Origin: JADGGV01 sp035715725
Lineage (GTDB): Bacteria > Gemmatimonadota > Gemmatimonadetes > Longimicrobiales > RSA9
Length of the DNA stretch: 6,092 nucleotides
Assembly: GCA_035715725.1 (NCBI GenBank)
Contig: DASTKT010000176.1
Span: forward strand, 1 to 6,092
Direction: 5' to 3'
Positions within the stretch are counted from its first letter, which is position 1; every line of letters begins with the position of its first letter. The position numbers and the translations under genes are program-made. Positions 5,812 to 6,092 of the stretch are shown here, piece by piece. The notes beneath the pieces were generated by a model. The model searched no databases, was not told where the DNA came from, and was given only the letters and a program-made list of their open reading frames with translations.

Positions 5812-5931
5812 GGACGCGGGGTGACGGCGGCGGGCGGCGGGAGGACGGGCCCGGCCGGAGGATGTTGGGGCGGGAGCGGCGGGTGATGCGGTGGGGCGGG
5901 CGTGTGACGTGGCCGGGCGCGCGAGCACCCC

Positions 5932-5962
5932 TTGCGTGCCGCGAACGTGTACGTTAGATACT
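5932..5962 (+). promoter_or_regulatory. Possible promoter of the ArsR-family gene
   Basis: TTGCGT at 5932-5937 could be a -35 hexamer, with TAGATA (5955-5960, 17-bp spacing) or GATACT (5957-5962, 19-bp spacing) as -10. Either places transcription initiation at or within a few bases of the ATG at 5970, and there is no Shine-Dalgarno, so a leaderless mRNA is likely. The -10 overlaps the palindrome. Confidence 0.4.
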
Positions 5963-5983
5963 GTACCATATGGTTCAGTATCT
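5956..5983. promoter_or_regulatory. 28-bp palindrome over the ArsR start codon, likely operator
   Basis: AGATACTG, T, ACCATATGGT, T, CAGTATCT form an inverted repeat with 26 of 28 positions symmetric, the only mismatch being the T/T pair at 5964 and 5975. The ATG of the gene is part of the central CATATG. It stands out as the most AT-rich patch of the region. Autorepression by binding such a palindrome at the promoter is the usual mode of ArsR/SmtB regulators. Confidence 0.75.
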
Positions 5984-6092
5984 GACGACCCGCCTCGATA
6001 CGTCATTCGCCGCGCTCTCGGACGCGACGCGGCGGGGCGTGCTGGAGCAGCTCGGACGCGCCGACGCCTCGATCACGGAGCTGGCCGAGCAG
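5970..6092 (+). CDS. ArsR/SmtB-family transcriptional repressor, N-terminal part (runs off the window)
   Basis: The first 41 codons of a small winged-helix DNA-binding repressor. The opening MVQYLTTRLDTSFAAL, then SDATRRGVLEQLGRADASITELAEQ, is the family's first helices: S/D-P/A-TRR-x-x-L-x-x-L leading to the helix-turn-helix that starts at SITELAEQ. The metal- or ligand-binding residues lie beyond the window edge, so the effector cannot be judged. Family members with this kind of N-terminus are often followed by an SRPBCC (AHSA1) gene; that is expectation, not seen here. The ATG at 5970 is the only sensible start, has no ribosome site and sits in the centre of the 28-bp palindrome, consistent with a leaderless, autorepressed transcript. 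Confidence 0.9.
   Translation, partial: MVQYLTTRLDTSFAALSDATRRGVLEQLGRADASITELAEQ

Larger units (their letters stand above)
5276..5969. other. Low-complexity, repeat-rich intergenic region
   Basis: This is a 694-bp gap between divergent genes. Open frames on both strands translate to arginine-, proline- or serine-rich strings without ribosome sites, and I regard them as non-coding. The left part (5430-5560) is packed with short CGG/CGCC/GACG words, including GGCCGCCGGACGACG at both 5461-5475 and 5521-5535. From about 5590 to 5910 the plus strand becomes strongly G-rich with degenerate 21-bp repeats and G-runs (GGGG at 5867 and 5893, GGG at 5872, 5881 and 5898). It must also hold the promoters for both flanking genes. 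Confidence 0.6.

Noticed and set aside
5272..6006. A minus-strand frame of 244 residues with PLSxSVV repeats across the low-complexity region.
   Set aside because: It is composed of arginine/proline/serine strings, has no ribosome site, and overlaps the palindrome and start of the ArsR gene; the repeats are better explained as non-coding tandem DNA.

Overview
The window is a very GC-rich bacterial chromosomal stretch with tightly packed, mostly minus-strand genes, GTG as well as ATG starts, and recognisable Shine-Dalgarno sequences. The gene set (a secreted protein of unknown function, a DGPF/YciI protein, a lipoprotein hydrolase, an alanine-rich helical orphan) would suit a soil-type Gemmatimonadota, Acidobacteriota or myxobacterium-like genome. 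That assignment is an impression from gene content and composition; no rRNA or marker gene is present.

Layout. On the minus strand, bases 1-431 hold the N-terminal part of an unrecognised, possibly exported protein, and 526-1113 a maltose/galactoside-type sugar O-acetyltransferase. Bases 1203-3086 form a compact convergent module. A plus-strand gene (1285-2016) for a secreted protein of unknown function faces a minus-strand two-gene operon of a DGPF/YciI protein (2592-2999) and a RibD_C/dihydrofolate-reductase-like protein (2013-2591). The facing stop codons overlap by 4 bp. Both arms are preceded, 53 and 58 bp before their start codons and in the same relative orientation, by an identical 29-bp element of the form TGTCGA-N17-CGAC. 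This matches the promoter signature described for ECF42 sigma factors, whose characteristic partners are DGPF proteins. The ECF42 sigma gene is not in the window.

Beyond the module (3106-3216, minus) lies a 36-residue ORF that looks like the start of a TfoX/Sxy C-terminal domain and stops 19 bp from the second promoter. It directly follows a lipoprotein alpha/beta hydrolase of the proline iminopeptidase type (3226-4218, minus). After a spacer with a perfect 12-bp hairpin (4466-4496) comes an uncharacterised helical protein (4571-5275, minus). A 694-bp non-coding, low-complexity region with 21-bp tandem repeats follows. The window ends in the first 41 codons of an ArsR-family repressor (5970 onward, plus) whose start codon lies in the centre of a near-perfect 28-bp palindrome, probably its own operator on a leaderless transcript.

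The most notable signal is the pair of identical, facing 29-bp promoters, which predicts that an uncharacterised exported protein is co-expressed with a DGPF/reductase pair under an ECF42-type sigma factor encoded elsewhere.
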